DNA of 64,000 nt from Tetranychus cinnabarinus (taxonomy: Eukaryota > Arthropoda > Arachnida > Trombidiformes > Tetranychidae): the NCBI GenBank assembly GCA_022266195.1, contig WHVY01000010.1:1716374-1780373 (forward strand). The letters are read 5' to 3'. Within the stretch, counting starts at the first letter, position 1, and every line of letters starts with the position of its first letter. A program made the position numbers and the translations under genes. Positions 37,560-48,283 of the stretch are shown here, piece by piece. The notes beneath the pieces were generated by a model, which did not search any database, was not told where the DNA came from, and saw nothing but the letters and a program-made list of their open reading frames with translations.

Positions 37560-39603
37560 ATGTATCGCAAAGGTATGGAAAGAGAGAAGAAGGAAACTCA
37601 TCGTCATTTTTACACTTATCTTGTACATTGTTATTGGTTTACTTGGATCCTCACCCTTCATCTTTGTCTTCTTTTCTTTTCCTTTTTTCTTGTATATTTA
37701 CACGGCAGTACGGGAATGAAACTTGTTTTAGATCCGAATAAAATCTGCCGTAAAGCAGGTCGATTGAAAAGTAAACAAACAAGTATTTGTGAAAAAGGAC
37801 CGGAGATCGTTCGGGAAATAACCAAAGGTGCTAAAATTGCCCGTAAAGAGTGTGAATTTCAGTTCCGTAATCGTCAATGGAATTGTCCATCAACGCGAAA
37901 GTCGATGAGGAAGATCCTTTTGAAAGGTAAACGTCTAAAGATGTCTGTTTTCTTCACCCACTTCTGGAAGCTTTAAGCTTTTAATTTGATATGGAAGAAG
38001 AAACAAATAACATGGCAAGCATTAATTGATTTGATTGTTATTTTAAAAGAAAGAAGACACGCGAATAGAGTGAAGACAGAGAGGAAGAAAGGGTGTTATT
38101 AAATAAGGAATCAATTAAAATACCGAAAGTTGAAAATGTTTGCAAATTGAATTGATTCTTCTTCCATCCATTTGTTTTCATCTGTTTCCTCAATTTACTT
38201 CAGATGATCTGAAGGTTGCTTGATTTTCACTAAAACTGTGAATGTTGATTACTGAACTCTTTTCAGATACTCGGGAGACTGGTTTCGTTCATGCTATCAC
38301 AGCAGCTGGAATGACACATAGCTTAGCTAAAGCATGTAGCCAAGGAACTCTTCTCGATTGTTCTTGCCTTATGATGTCCTCTCCTCAATCAGATAATTCA
38401 TTGACTCATGATTTTGATTTCCGTGGTTGTGGGGATAATGTTGATTTTGGATATAAAATGTCTAAAGAATTCTTGGAAAGTAGATTGAAAAGTGGCCATG
38501 ATGTCCAAACGATGGTCTTAAGGCACAATTATGAAGCAGGACGATTGGTAAGTCAATTTATTTAATCAGCCAAACATTGCTTGATGGTGATTATTTTCAT
38601 ATTTTAAAAAACAAACACAATAACGAAATTTGAATCCATATTTGATGATGAAAAATTCAAGTTCACTGTTCACTGAATATGAATTTTCATAAAAACCGAT
38701 TACTTTTGAAGGCAAAGAAACTGCTATGTTCAATGTGTGAGCTGTTATCTTCAAAATCAAACGTTTTTCGGGTAAATTTATTTTTGATAAACGCCATCTA
38801 CTATACTTAAGATGCTTAATTATACTATTAGTAGTATAGTAGACGGCGCTTATCAAAAATTAACATATGCGTGAAACTAGTGTAAGTGAATAGATAGTGA
38901 CTTATTAAGCGTTTATTGTTGTTTATTATTGTTGTGTATTTAATTTAGAATCTAGATTCTAGAATTATTAATTTACTAAATATTTTAAAAACTTATAAGA
39001 CAGTTTGTTTTGTTTTATTGTGTATTTTCATTACCTCAAGTGACCTGTTTTGGCTTTATAAATGTTGAAAATAAGTGGCAATTTTATCCTCTATGTTTAC
39101 ATCGAAATAATCCTTCTGTTTTTTCCTTGTCTAATTTTCAGGCAGTCAAAATGAACATGAAAAAAGCCTATAAATGCCACGGAATGTCGGGATCTTGTAC
39201 AATCCAAACGCGTTGGTATAAGTTACCACCTTTCCGTGAAGTTGGAGCCATTTTAAAAGACAAATTTGATGGTGCTATAAAAGTGATTGCCACCAATGAT
39301 GGTCGCAGCTTTACTCCTGAAATCAGCTCAATCAAATCACCAAGTTTAGATGATTTGGTTTACTTAGAGGAATCGCCCAACTTCTGCCAAGCTGATAGAT
39401 CAACTGGTTCATTAGGTACTCAAGGACGTGAATGCAATATTACATCAAAGGGTATTGACGGCTGTGATCTGCTTTGTTGTGGTCGTGGTGCGAAAAAAGT
39501 GCATATACCCGTCAAAAAGAGCTGTAATTGTCGATTCAATTGGTGCTGTGAAGTAACTTGCAATGTATGCACACAAAAAATGACGATATATACATGCAAA
39601 TGA
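37560..39603 (+). CDS. Wnt6: Wnt6-like gene, copy B (two conserved Cys lost)
   Basis: Exons 37560-37926, 38267-38547 and 39142-39603 join in frame to 369 residues from an ATG. The first ~60 residues are basic then strongly hydrophobic, usable as a signal peptide or anchor. They are read in a different frame from the signal-like stretch of copy A. The Wnt domain is otherwise complete (DPNKICRK, RNRQWNC, DTRETGF, CHGMSGSC, CDLLCCGRG, CNCRFNWCC). However, Cys226 is Tyr (TAT at 39169-39171) and Cys240, in the normally invariant TCW, is Arg (CGT at 39211-39213). Both are single transitions from TGT. Wnt cysteines pair in disulphides, so folding or secretion is probably impaired. It could be an early pseudogene or a modified paralogue. 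The 281-bp and 462-bp exon lengths match copy A exactly. Confidence 0.75.
38781..38859. mobile_element. 79-bp hairpin insertion in Wnt6 copy B intron
   Basis: TTTTTGATAAACGCCATCTA and a near-perfect complement enclose a loop of about 25 bp, with TTA on both sides. The left-arm intron lacks it at the matching site (about 22200). It is probably a tiny non-autonomous element. Confidence 0.7.
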
Positions 39604-40685
39604 AAGTGATACACCGTCAAAACATGTGAACTTTTTCCTCCTTTTTTTCTTTCATTTTTTTCCTGTCAATCAAACAGCAAAAACTGTTCCAGTTTTGTTT
39701 GAAACCAAACAAATGCAACAATCTCTTCAAATTTATCTCTACTTTTCTCTCGGTCAGATGCTCAGTTCATGCAGGAATCTAAACTGATTTGAAAACTCAT
39801 AAGCCTGTTGAAAAATATGACTGACATCGAGTAATCGACGAAGTAAAATGAACCGCCAACCCAAGCTGTTTGATCTGCTGAAAGCCATCAATTGCATTTG
39901 TAAAATGCACTCTTCCTACTCTTCATTCAACATCAATTTCATTATTGAATCCACCGATTCGTCATTAAACACATCAACCATCTCTGTCTTCGAGAAGATG
40001 ACGGCCTAATGAATCAAAAGAATGTTTCCATCCGGATCCAGGAGTATTCGTGATTCCACCAGTGTTCGTTAAACGAAACCTGTGCATCTGAAAAAAATGA
40101 ATATGAAATCCGATTGAACCCGATTCTGGACACCATTTGGGTCTTGCACACTTCTTGTTTGGCTGCTCGATCCAATCAATGCTGAATCCAACTTGTGAAT
40201 ATATTTGTATCTGTTTTTTTTTTATTTTGCAGTTGAGCTCTTTGAGGATTCAACCAACAACAAGAATGTGAAAAATATGAGCTGGTCACATTATTTTGCT
40301 GAAACTAACTTTGAATGAAATATTTAAGAAAAGCTTAAGGTACAACTTTGTTACCGCATTTTTTATATCAAATTGTACAACCTAGTAATCATGATTGCCA
40401 TTTTCATCTCTACCATCAACATATCCATCATCATCATCTTCATTATCATCATCGTGCATTTAATGGAAGAAATCAAATTGCATCCATTTTTTAACAAAAT
40501 TATACAATTGTAAATAAATGAGAAAATTTTTGTCTATGAAAAATAGATGAAAAAACTTTTATCTTTCACTCAATTAATGAGATCAATAAAAGTGAAATTA
40601 TGCTTGATTTGTTGTGAGAAAGGACAATTATTAATATTTGTAATGAAATTAACTATAACTGTCTAAATCGACAATTTTTGTTGTC

Positions 40686-40821
40686 TTATTTAGTGATGGA
40701 AACGCTAGAGTCACATCTTTCACTTGTTTCAGGTCGAGCCACCCAAGTTAATATCCATTTCAGATTTGTAAGCATATATTTCAATGCTTTGGTCCATTCC
40801 TCCTCCGAATTATATTGGATT
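40686..40821 (-). pseudogene. BECN1: Orphan copy of Beclin-1 last exon
   Basis: 136 bp, exactly the length of Beclin exon 6, with an intact CAG acceptor, open frame and stop. It was carried into the right arm because the duplication breakpoint lies in the last Beclin intron. No upstream Beclin exons exist on this strand (the arm ends at about 42175), so it cannot make Beclin alone. Confidence 0.9.
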
Positions 40822-42234
40822 CTGAAAGGAAACAGAAAGAAAGAATAATAAATTTGTTAAAAAATATGTCAATTGGAAGGGAGGATTTAAGTAGGTAATT
40901 TGGAGGAATTAAGATTTCACTAAAAGGTAAGGTAAGCTTAAAAAGTGAGAAACTGGGTAAACTTTTTAACAAGTAACAAAAAAAAGAGAAGTTAAGATTC
41001 CCATGTAAGTCTATGGAAGAGGAAATAGCCTAAAGGTTTGTTCGTAACGTGGGTCAATCACGAGGTCTACTAATAAAAGGGCGTCTTTATGTGTTCTCTT
41101 AGTGTTTATACCTTCGTCGATGGTAAATACAGAGTAAATGTGTTTACTAGGAACGTAAAGCAGCAAAATGAAAGTTACGGGTGGTAACTTCATCTCAATT
41201 AGAAGCAAGCTTAAAAAAAGTAAATTCAACAACATCATAAAAGAGTTCAGCCAAATTTATAGTCGTTTTATTTTCTCGTATTAATTTCTTGACTTCAATA
41301 AAGGATAGATGGATAGTAGATAGAGATGAGAGTAAAATATCATCTTCTTCACCACCACCATCATCATCTTTATCATCATCTTTTAAATCTCAAAATAGTT
41401 TGGTTTCCATCTTTTCTTGTTCTCGGTAAATATCTTTACACTTTTCATCTTCGTCTCAATCTTCACACGAATCATCTCAATTTACTCAAATTGCTTAACT
41501 TTTAACATGATAATAATTTTGTACAGATAAATGCGAATAAAGTTTTAGTATTATAACTCAATTATTTTGAATTTAATCTTGACAAGTTTATCGAGTGAAT
41601 TGAAATATTGATTGCACTAATTTTTCAAGTCGTAATTTAAGCAATAAAATAAAATTTGAGATAAATTTTCCATAGATTCGTTAGCTATTGAATTACTTGA
41701 TAAAACAACAAAGACATACAAAAAGGTAACGCTTTCTCACTAGCGAGTTTCCTGTCAATTAATGACCAACTGGGTTTACCTAATGAAACTGCCTTTCCAA
41801 ATATCTCTTCAACATTGAAACCCAGAAAGTGCACAAAGAGACAACACGGGTAACCGAAATTAACACAGTTTAAGGTTAAATGTCTACAAATAACTTCTTC
41901 ATGAACCTGATAAGAAACTGAAATAAATTAAAGAAAGAGATGAAATACAAGAGAGAGAACCACCAACGTGGTGTGCCTTTCACTCTCGATTTAGTCCAAT
42001 TTTACGCTCTGATGGATCCATTCACTAAAAGTATGCATATTCTTACTCTTTTTTCTTGTTTCTTTTCTCTTCTTCTTCACTTTCTTTTTCATTACCAACT
42101 TAAGCCTCTGGTTAAATATTAAATTTTGTGGTTCAGATGAACACCACTAACCAAGGTAAATGGTAATAATAATCATATTTTTAAGGGCTCAGGTAAGCCC
42201 CGATGTCTAGATGTGAAGAATTGATGTTTTTGGC

Positions 42235-42537
42235 TCATTTCCAGAATTATTTTTCAGCAGATAATGTGCAGGTTTGCTATTAATCAGGTTGTCGAAATCA
42301 AACTATTCCGGGCTATTTGGTAGGGCTCGAATTCAAAATTGGCAAGAACTTTTGTCTGTGGAAAAGCAAAAAACTGATGATTTAACTACCGACTATCGTT
42401 TTCTTCAAGTTGATCAGAATAGGATCGCAGCGTTATTCAATAACAATTGTTTTCCGTTTGCTTTGACAGTTAATCAATTCAAGTTAGTTAATCATAATCA
42501 AAAAAGTAACACTGACAAGTTTGATCAACTTTATTGA
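42235..42537 (+). CDS. Terminal exon fragment of an unrecognised gene
   Basis: A TTTTTCAGCAG acceptor at about 42260 is followed by an open frame of about 87 codons, a TGA/TAA-bounded end at 42537 and an AATAAA at 42558-42563. The protein is of ordinary composition (NWQELLSVEKQKTDDL, then FPFALTVNQFKLVNHNQ). Its second half is repeated at about 50385-50520 with substitutions. I do not recognise the family. No ATG or upstream exon is evident here, so it may be a displaced gene end. Confidence 0.35.
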
Positions 42538-42662
42538 ATTTTATTATTAAAGATGTCAATAAAATGTTGAAAAGCTGCAAGTAATGTCTTCAGTCCAGAT
42601 TATCGTAATTTTGCTGAAAGTTTACATCTTTAGTGATCTTAATTAACAGACAATACTCTTAC

Positions 42663-42775
42663 TGGAAAAGCTTTTAATGAAAACTTGGTTTCTTCCTCAT
42701 TTCCTTTCTCATCCAACCTGGAAGGATTAACTTGTAGGTCTAAATTATCATCATTCACTGGGAGGTAAAGACTAC
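42663..42775 (-). CDS. Orphan internal exon, unrecognised gene, copy 1
   Basis: 113 bp on the minus strand bounded by a good acceptor (TCTTCTTTAG, AG at 42776-42777) and donor (CCA/GTAAGAG). It is open throughout: SLYLPVNDDNLDLQVNP, then an acidic-basic stretch and FSLKAFP. The copy at 50642-50754 has the same length, frame and splice sites with few amino-acid changes. No neighbouring exons are found. Confidence 0.4.
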
Positions 42776-42953
42776 CTAAAGAAGAGGATAGGAATTGACG
42801 AAAGGTGAAACATATGTACCTGAAACATATGGCAGAAATTGTTGGACTCATTGTGATTACATGAATTTTGATTCTCAAATGAATTTAGTCAATGATTATG
42901 ATAATTTAAGTGAACGCCAATAGGTGACTCTAGTTAGCTGGGCAATATGAGAG

Positions 42954-43198
42954 TTAGCCTAATGGGTTAACCCAACGGCGATAAGACTGCTAACTTTCAT
43001 ATGTTGTGTTCTGCATCTTGGGGTTAGCGTTCGAATCTCGTCGAAGTCCTTAGGTCGGGCAGACCCTCTCAAGCTTACCCAGAGCATAAGCCCTCTGGAA
43101 ACCCCCTCCCCCCTACCCTGGATTCGTCAAACTAACAAATGTGTAACCAGCGCAAAAAGCTGGTGCGGTCCCTGTCGGGCCGGTCCAAAAACCGAAAA
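42954..43198 (+). mobile_element. tRNA-derived SINE
   Basis: 245 bp, more GC-rich than its surroundings. The head has RNA polymerase III boxes: an A box TAGCCTAATGG at about 42955-42965 and a B box GTTCGAATC at about 43031. These are followed by an unrelated GC-rich body and a short A-rich tail. A perfect 7-bp duplication, ATGAGAG, flanks it (42947-42953 and 43199-43205). The paralogous locus near 50155 has the undisturbed sequence with a single copy of this site (as ATGAAAG). It depends on a LINE partner for movement; none is in the window. Confidence 0.85.
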
Positions 43199-44223
43199 AT
43201 GAGAGGTATGACTGTAATCAAAAAGTAAACAGTTTTAATATGATTTACCTTACATGTTGAATATGTGTTAAATATTCACACAAACGTTAGGAAATTAACG
43301 TTAGTTGTCCAGTATTTTATTATTTAAATCAAGTTACTAATTGCATTATAAACTATGGATAATACTTCGCAGTGGATTTTTATAAATTGAATGCCGAATG
43401 AATTAGGTAAAATTGCTACATACTATGGGCTCCACAGTATGTATTAGTTTCCATGCAAGTTATTCGCAAAAAGAGTGGAGTGAGTTTGCGTTAGAAAGAG
43501 AGAAAAAGAGAGAGAAAGTTCACTCACTTTCCATCGTCATCTTATTCTCAATCTCTTTTACCGTTTTTCAATCATCTTCATGTAATCAGCATCATCCTTT
43601 ATTAATAATAATCAACCTTTGATAACTTTATATTTTCACTGGCTTACGATGTTTCCCATTTCACCAGTTTAAGGTTCACTTTTCCCTCTCCTTTTACTTC
43701 CTGGTGTTTTTTGTCACTTCATCTTTCGGACATTTCCTTTCAAATTGGCTCCATTTGTGTCTAATGTGTACTTTAAGTGCCTTTAAGCTTTATGGCTTTA
43801 AAGTTTGTGTTGCTTTTGCCTAGTGTGAATGTGATTCCCAAGTGACCAATGGAACTGATACAGTTATTCGTAAAAATTCTTTGTCTAATCTCAATCATCG
43901 AATGTCGCACGAGTGAATCATTTTGGGGGTAAGTCCACATTTGTAAATGCTACAGTTATGATTGATGAGTTTCCATCTTCTTCCATTGCGATACATTGGA
44001 TTCCATTTATTGACCAATCCATCGATGAACCAACAGATATTGAGTAAATCATGGTACATGGAGAGAAAAAGGAAAATGAAAACATTTAATGTTACAATAG
44101 CTTTGTATTTTATCTCACCTTTAACAATTAGCTGTGAATGAATGAAGAATCAACTATCACTCAAAAGCATGTATACTTGAGTAAAATAATCGTTGATTAA
44201 GCAACAGGCGACATAACTGTGCC

Positions 44224-44349
44224 ACTTTTTCCGAGTTACAAGCCAATCGATAGGAATGAAAATCTCCAAAATTTCCTTTGGGCTCCTGCTAACAGGTAAA
44301 AATTTAGAGATTTTCATTGATACCGATCGGCTTGTAACTCGGAAAAAGT
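44224..44349. mobile_element. Short foldback, relative of 32588-32880
   Basis: About 45-bp inverted arms (ACTTTTTCCGAGTTACAAGC and its complement) with a short loop that still contains remnants of the inner CAGGGGC/CAGGTG stem of the right-arm element. It may be an internal deletion of that longer foldback. Confidence 0.75.
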
Positions 44350-45241
44350 TTTAGGTTAAGTTTAAGGTATCATATGTAACCCTGTATTGATTCCGATAAT
44401 TAAGAAAAATTATTTCTTTATATTTCCTAAGAATTGAATCAATCAAAATTAAATGTTTTTCATTGATTAATATTGTCCGTTTCTTTTGACTAATTGACTA
44501 ATTAACAATTTTTGAGCTCTAAGATTAAGCTGTGCAAGAAATACCTTGGCGATACAGGACCGTTTCGTTACTTCATTTTTATGATGTTTTTTGTAACAAA
44601 AAGTTATTTGCTCAGAGAATATGACAATACATGTACAATATGTTTACATGTGTAATGTATTTTTGAAGGAAAGGAAAAGGGTAATCACTGATCGCCTTTT
44701 GTAAGGGAACATTGAGCTTCTCATGTCTACTTAACGCTTATTTCCAATGTACCGTGGACAATATTTCTTTTCGGGAAAAGATCGCTTAAATGAATTGCTA
44801 TTATGACCACAGTCATGTTCAAAGATCATCCAATAGTTGTAATCCTTGCAGGTAATGATTGAAGAAGAAAACATGAATTAGGTAAGAAGAAAAGGTAAGA
44901 AAGACTAAGACAAAGAGAGTGTTACCTGTGGGTGAAGACACATTCTCTGTGGATCGACTTGTGAAATGTACATTTTTGGTAAACTGGATACAGTTGATAG
45001 TTTAGGATGATAGAGAAAGTAAAAGATGGAGAGGTAAAACTGTTTTACTTTCTCGCTCTTTCTCCACCTTCCCAAGTGCATAAACTTGATGAGTATATTT
45101 ACCTGGCACTAAGACCTTAATTAAGATGTCTTCTTCTCTTCTGTGGGTCAACACACTAGGCAGCAAACTGTGTGTTCAACCGTCTTATTATTGTAAAAGT
45201 CACACCATTAGCTGTTTTGTTGTCTTCAAACAAATATCTTA

Positions 45242-45877
45242 CAAGGGAAGGTCCTCAACCTTACCTGAGGGATTTTGATGAGACATAGCGCAAATGATAG
45301 GGCCAGGCTCCAGTATCAATGGGTTAGTGGCTTTTTTCTGTAAATGCAGTGGTTCCTTAGATTTTTGGGTTTAAAGTTGAGCCATTTTTGTTTTATGAAA
45401 ATTAAAATTATGTAATTTCAAGTAGATGCGGTGGCGCAAGGGTTAAGGCACTTGCAAAGGTTTATGGTTCTTTTGGTTCGAATCACGTTTGGGGCAATTT
45501 TTATGAAATTTTTTTCGATATTTTTTTTTATTGATTTTAATTTTAATTGTTTTATCCGATTTCAGGGACAGTCCTAAATCAAAATCAATACTAAAAAATA
45601 TCGAAAAAATTTTCATAAAAATTGCCCCAAACGTGATTCGAACCAAAAGAACCATAAACCTTTGCAAGTGCCTTAACCCTTGCGCCACCGCATCTACTTG
45701 AAATTACATAATTTTAATTTTCATAAAACAAAAATGGCTCAACTTTAAACCCAAAAATCTAAGGAACCACTGCATTTACAGAAAAAAGCCACTAACCCAT
45801 TGATACTGGAGCCTGGCCCTATCATTTGCGCTATGACTCATCAAAATCCCTCAGGTAAGGTTGAGGACCTTCCCTTG
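45242..45877. mobile_element. Long foldback, CAAGGGAAGGT termini, tRNA-like boxes in both arms
   Basis: 636 bp, nearly all paired: arms of about 300 bp with very few mismatches around a short loop near 45560. The ends read CAAGGGAAGGTCC and its complement, with TTA on each side (45239-45241 and 45878-45880). Within each arm is a segment with a polymerase III-type A box (TGGCGCAAGGG, 45432-45442) and B box (GGTTCGAATC, 45475-45484), about 32 bp apart. The flanking stems do not close a proper cloverleaf, so it is tRNA-derived and not a tRNA gene. The same terminal bases occur at 1630-1965. It occurs only in the third arm copy. Confidence 0.88.
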
Positions 45878-46751
45878 TTAATAAAAACTATTAATGATAA
45901 CCAAACATTTATTGAGATGTAAAGTTTCGGAATGTTTACCAGAGAAAATGTAAGAGCAAAATATTAAATGCATGTTGAAGATTATGGCCAAATCATTACG
46001 ATCAAAATTAGAAGTAAAAATACAAACAAATTTTTTAGTAAGAATGTATGTGAAACACGATTACGCACCAACATTATCAAATCAATTTCGAATTGTACAT
46101 TAAGCATTTGAATTCAATCAATAAATCATTGTTTATTTTATAGGGATAATCATTTTATTTAGATTGAATCTCAAGGTGATTTCTTGTTTTTGATTGCTGT
46201 TTAATGTGTCTAAAAGTTTTTGCTTACGTTATTCCTCTTCATCTTGTCTGGGAATCTTAATTGATGTTGATTTAACTTTGATTAGCCTTTCTTGTTATAA
46301 CAGGTTAAACGATTTAGGCTACAAGAATTAATGATTATGTAGCTATTGTGAAATTTGATTATTGAGGTTAAAGAGGCAAATGATGAAAGTAAATTGTACT
46401 ACATTATTGTTGTTGACAAGGCGGTCAAACAATAGCTAGATTGTTACATAAATAGTGGATATTTATAGGCCATATATAGCGTTGAAAGCTGCCAAAGTTA
46501 AAAATCACAGATTAAATATTCGAAAATAGGGCATTTTTAATATTAATATGGGAATGGTCAGGCCTCAATTTGCCCTGAGAAAAGCAAAAAGTTAAACACT
46601 AGTTGGTTAGTTAGAGATATAAATTGATAAAAAAGCAAATAACTTACAAATGAAATACTAAATGATTGATGCATGATCTGATTCAATTTCTCAATAAATA
46701 CTTCAATTGTAAAGGGAAGTGTAAGAGATTGACCTTAACATTGTTACTAGA

Positions 46752-48283
46752 ATGTATCGCAAAGGTATGGAAATAGAGAAAAAGGAAACTCATCGTCATT
46801 TTTACACTTATCTTGTACATTGTTATTGGTTTACTTGGATCCTCACCCTTCATCTTTGTCTTCTTTTCTTTCCCTTTTTTCTTGTATATTTACACGGCAG
46901 TACGGGAATGAAACTTGTTTTAGATCCGAATAAAATCTGCCGTAAAGCAGGTCGATTGAAAAGTAAACAAACAAGTATTTGTGAAAAAGGACCGGAGATC
47001 GTTCGGGAAATAACCAAAGGTGCTAAAATTGCCCGTAAAGAGTGTGAATTTCAGTTCCGTAATCGTCAATGGAATTGTCCATCAACGCGAAAGTCGATGA
47101 GGAAGATCCTTTTGAAAGGTAAACTTCTAAAGATGTCTGTTTGCTTTGCCCACTTCTGGCAATAGTTTAAGTTTTAATTTGATATGGAAGAAGAAACAAA
47201 TACATTAATTGATTGGATTGTAATGTGATTTAAAAGAAAGAAGACACGCGAATAGAGTGAAGACAGAGAGGTAAGAAGGGAGATAAAATATCACTAAAAC
47301 TGTGAATGTTGATTACTGTACTCTCCTCAGATACTCTGGAGACTGGTTTCGTTCATGCTATCACAGCAGCTGGAATGACACATAGCTTAGCTAAAGCATG
47401 TAGCCAAGGAACTCTTCTCGATTGTTCTTGCCTTATGATGTCCTCTCCTCAATCAGATAATACATTGACTCAAGATTTTGATTTCCGTGGTTGTGGTGAT
47501 AATGTTGATTTTGGATATAAAATGTCTAAAGAATTCTTGGAAAGTAGATTGAAAAGTGGCCATGATGTCCAAACGATGGTCTTAAGGCACAATTATGAAG
47601 CAGGACGATTGGTAAGTCAATTTATCTAGTCAGCAAAACATTGCTTGCTGATGATGATTTTCATATTATAAAATACAATTAAAAAAATTATCCATATCCA
47701 TCATTATACAATCCATATCCGATAAATGAAATTTATGTTTTCAATCTAATTGAAATATCTCGATTCCATCTAGGTAATCATGCCTCTTTAATGATAATTC
47801 TTTTTTTACTTGTCCAATTCAGGCAGTTAAAGAAACATGGATAAGGTATGTAAATGCCACGGAATGTCGAGATCTTGTACAATCCAAACGTGTTGGTTGA
47901 AGGTACCACCTTTCCGTGAAGTTGGAGCCATTTTAAAAGACAAATTTGATGGTGCTATAAAAGTGATTGCCACCAATGATGGTCGCAGTTTTACTCCTGA
48001 AATCAGCTCAATCAAATCACCAAGTTTAGAGGATTTGGTTTACTTAGAGGAATCGCCCAACTTCTGCCAAGCTGATAGATCAACTGGCTCTTTAGGCACT
48101 CAAGGACGTGAATGCAATATTACATCAAAGGGTATTGACGGCTGTGATCTGCTTTGTTGTGGTCGTGGAGCGAAAAAAGTGCATATACCCGTCAAAAAGA
48201 GCTGTAATTGTAGATTCAATTGGTGCTGTGAAGTAACTTGCAATGTATGCACACAAAAAGTGACGATATATACATGCAAATGA
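46752..48283 (+). pseudogene. Wnt6: Wnt6-like gene, copy C (frameshifted)
   Basis: Exons 46752-47118, 47331-47611 and 47823-48283 match copy B. The third exon is 461 bp, against 462 in A and B: one base is missing between the acceptor (47822) and the CKCHGM region (about 47850). The join therefore puts the Wnt C-terminal half out of frame, and an alternative AG four bases downstream does not rescue it. The acylation motif also has Gly to Arg (MSRSC, codon AGA at 47870-47872), and DTRETGF has become DTLETGF. Other cysteines, including TCW, remain. It is most likely a pseudogene; a truncated N-terminal product is possible. Confidence 0.8.

Larger units (their letters stand above)
30700..42175. 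repeat. Right arm of large inverted duplication
   Basis: Inverted copy of about 18120-29800. Compared with the left arm it lacks about 520 bp (left 18600-19110, junction near 41715) and lacks the two left-specific blocks. It has gained a foldback (about 32588-32880), a hAT-like MITE (34209-34587), roughly 700 bp near 34640-35360, and a 79-bp hairpin (38781-38859). It carries Wnt6 copy B and an orphan copy of the last Beclin exon. Confidence 0.9.
42395..43410. repeat. Block X, copy 1 (halves P then Q)
   Basis: P (42395-42810) matches 50380-50790 and Q (42811-43410) matches 49690-50380, both in direct orientation but in the opposite order. Q in this copy contains a SINE that the other copy lacks, and the other copy contains a MITE that this one lacks. 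Confidence 0.8.

Noticed and set aside
41940..42122. 60-codon frame near the right-arm outer end
   Set aside because: The reverse complement of left-arm intron sequence. It becomes Phe/Leu low-complexity and has no start context or domain.
45425..45500. Functional tRNA gene
   Set aside because: A and B boxes fit, but the acceptor and T stems do not pair, so it is at best tRNA-derived.
45443..45688. 81-codon minus-strand frame with low-complexity Lys-rich middle
   Set aside because: It is the read-through of the foldback's own arm and loop, not a gene.
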